Assembly: GCA_027622115.1 (NCBI GenBank)
Contig: JAQBZS010000362.1
Span: 1 to 7,190 of the forward strand
Direction: 5' to 3'
DNA from: Planctomycetota bacterium
GTDB lineage: Bacteria > Planctomycetota > Planctomycetia > Planctomycetales > Planctomycetaceae
DNA length: 7,190 bases
This document shows positions 5,972 through 7,190 of the stretch, piece by piece. The translations under genes were made by a program, and so were the position numbers. Position 1 is the stretch's first letter; every line of letters begins with the position of its first letter. The notes under the pieces were generated by a model. The model did no database searches. It was not told the origin of the DNA and saw only the letters and a list, made by a program, of their open reading frames with translations.

Positions 5972-7190
5972 TTAGGTCGTCGGTCCTTCAACTTTCAGAG
6001 TTTCTTGGACATCCGCCGGAGTCGGGCTACTTTCGACTGCATGAGGAATCACGTTCGCGTGTGGCAGCGTGACGCCGCAGGCCGGCGTACTTGGGCAAGG
6101 ATCCACGGGAACCAGATAGCATTGCTCGTAGGCAACCTGTCGTTGGATGCACTTGGCAACCATGCGTGTGCAGGTGACTGGAACCTGCTTCGCGACGCAA
6201 CGGGCAACTTGACGCGTCACCGTGCAGGGAACTTGCTTTTGGACGCAGTACGGAACTCTGCGGTTGACGGTTTCCGAAACCATCTTGCACGTTCGCACGG
6301 GAACCTGGCAGACTTTTTCTTCCGTCACCATGCGGCACGTTCGCACGGGAACTTGGCGATTCACCGTTTCCGTGACGTAACGAACTCGCTGCACCGGCAC
6401 GTTCTGCACGACTTCCTGGCGTACCCATCGCGTGTGCTGAACCGGCACGTTCCTGACCACGGTCCTGGGAACGTAGCGACAAACTTGAACCGGACATTGC
6501 TGTTGCACGACTTGCGGAATGTACCGCGTGCAGGCGACTTGTCGTTCGACGATTCTCGGACACCAGACTCGCTGATAACTGGTGGTTCCGGGGCATTGCA
6601 CATTGCAGTACTGCGGCTGTCCGGAACAGTCACAGCCCACGAACTTTCGCACGACGGGACCGGGGTGGTGAACCGGTCGAGTCCCCCAAGTCCCCGCATC
6701 CTGGCGAACCGTTTGGTAAGTCGTGACGGGTTTCATCACCGTGTAGTTGCGCGTCTGATTCACTGTTTCGACGACGCGTTCCATGACGGTCTGCGAACAC
6801 TGTCGCTGAACCGTCTCGACAATCGGCTTGCACACGACATGTCGCGTTTCGCACTGCACCGTTTCGGTGATCGCCTTTTGCACGTTGTAGCTGCAATCGC
6901 GGTAGCTGGTTTCCCAGATGGGTTTCTGGACGGTGTAATTCTTCTCCACCATCGCCGTTTCCCAAACCGGTCGACTCACCGTGTACTGCTCGTCCCGATA
7001 GTGCGTTTCGGTAATCGTGCGCTGCTGAGTTTCCTGGACGTTGTCCACGACCGTTTCATACACGGTCTGCATGTACGTGAATTGCTGTGGCTGGTAGACC
7101 GTCTCGTTCACCGTCCGATAGGACGTGCGACGTTCAACGCGGCACGATGTGTAGCAGCTCGGTTGGCAAGCCGTTGTGGGACAACAGTTG
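5972..7190 (-). CDS. Cysteine-rich YTV-repeat cell-surface protein, C-terminal part (runs off right edge)
   Basis: The frame is open from the window edge, giving 405 residues before TAA at 5974-5972; the N-terminus with any signal peptide is outside. A GTG at 7111 exists but the repeats continue upstream of it, so it is internal. Residues 21-164 are nine 16-residue blocks with the pattern YTVxKP[IV]xET (for example YTVQKPIWET at 85-94, YTVMKPV at 149-155). After a Cys-rich linker (about 165-215: GCDC, YCNVQC), residues 216-359 are nine blocks of a second 16-residue type, VPVxxx[RK]xVxxxVxxx, rich in Cys and Arg. The tail is Pro-rich and acidic. There are 28 cysteines in 405 residues and almost no long hydrophobic stretch. 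YTV-motif proteins are known from the insoluble cell-wall fraction of Rhodopirellula baltica, so a disulfide-linked structural wall role is likely by family. A strong terminator follows directly. Confidence 0.85.
   Translation of the reverse strand, partial: NCCPTTACQPSCYTSCRVERRTSYRTVNETVYQPQQFTYMQTVYETVVDNVQETQQRTITETHYRDEQYTVSRPVWETAMVEKNYTVQKPIWETSYRDCSYNVQKAITETVQCETRHVVCKPIVETVQRQCSQTVMERVVETVNQTRNYTVMKPVTTYQTVRQDAGTWGTRPVHHPGPVVRKFVGCDCSGQPQYCNVQCPGTTSYQRVWCPRIVERQVACTRYIPQVVQQQCPVQVCRYVPRTVVRNVPVQHTRWVRQEVVQNVPVQRVRYVTETVNRQVPVRTCRMVTEEKVCQVPVRTCKMVSETVNRRVPYCVQKQVPCTVTRQVARCVAKQVPVTCTRMVAKCIQRQVAYEQCYLVPVDPCPSTPACGVTLPHANVIPHAVESSPTPADVQETLKVEGPTT
6113..6544 (-). repeat. 48-bp periodic repeat array B (nine 16-residue units)
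   Basis: Nine in-frame units of 48 bp encode VPV-type blocks. Most are diverged, but two adjacent units share a near-identical 23-bp stretch (6287-6309 and 6335-6357, one mismatch) at exactly 48 bp spacing, indicating a fairly recent duplication or conversion. Confidence 0.75.
6698..7129 (-). repeat. 48-bp periodic repeat array A (nine 16-residue units)
   Basis: Nine in-frame units of 48 bp encode the YTVxKPxxET blocks. Glu-Thr recurs at block positions 9-10 in most units, and Tyr at position 1 in four of nine. The period is exact, without insertions. Three outer units at the window-edge side are more diverged. Confidence 0.75.

Overview
The window looks like chromosomal DNA of a planctomycete, probably of the Pirellulaceae/Rhodopirellula type. 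Three things point there: a Ser/Thr kinase of the planctomycete kind (HRDLKGQN catalytic loop, DWG in place of DFG), a cysteine-rich protein built on 'YTV' repeats like those known from Rhodopirellula baltica cell walls, and a loosely packed, moderately GC-rich gene layout. This is inferred from protein character, not from a marker gene.

Layout, left to right. (1) 1-1088, minus: N-terminal 362 residues of a Ser/Thr protein kinase that runs off the left edge. (2) 1089-1219: spacer with a REP-like palindrome. (3) 1220-1810, plus: 5' remnant of a transposase, the only plus-strand gene; its end carries a hairpin facing the opposite strand that looks like the pcm terminator. (4) 1922-2572, minus: pcm, protein-L-isoaspartate methyltransferase. 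(5) 2505-4299, minus: recJ, broken by a frameshift near 3154-3163; its end overlaps the pcm start by 68 bp. (6) 4300-4541: spacer with the recJ ribosome binding site. (7) 4542-4814, minus (perhaps originally from 4844): a small PTH2-like conserved protein with an in-frame TAG just upstream of the usable start. (8) 5039-5812, minus: sugar/choline-phosphate-type nucleotidyltransferase. (9) 5910-5954: strong intrinsic terminator. (10) 5972-7190, minus: C-terminal 405 residues of a YTV-family cell-surface protein whose sequence is two arrays of 16-residue repeats; it runs off the right edge. No gene-free stretch exceeds 300 bases, and I saw no tRNA, rRNA or CRISPR array.

The genes do not form one pathway. 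recJ and pcm overlap and are probably co-transcribed, a DNA-repair plus protein-repair pair. The nucleotidyltransferase could serve surface polysaccharide or lipid decoration, and the YTV protein is a wall-type structural protein, but both have their own transcription boundaries.

The most notable features are the damage to otherwise conserved genes (recJ frameshift, amber codon in the PTH2-like gene, transposase fragment) and the exact 48-bp periodicity of the YTV gene. I found no evidence of a new defence or mobile system here.
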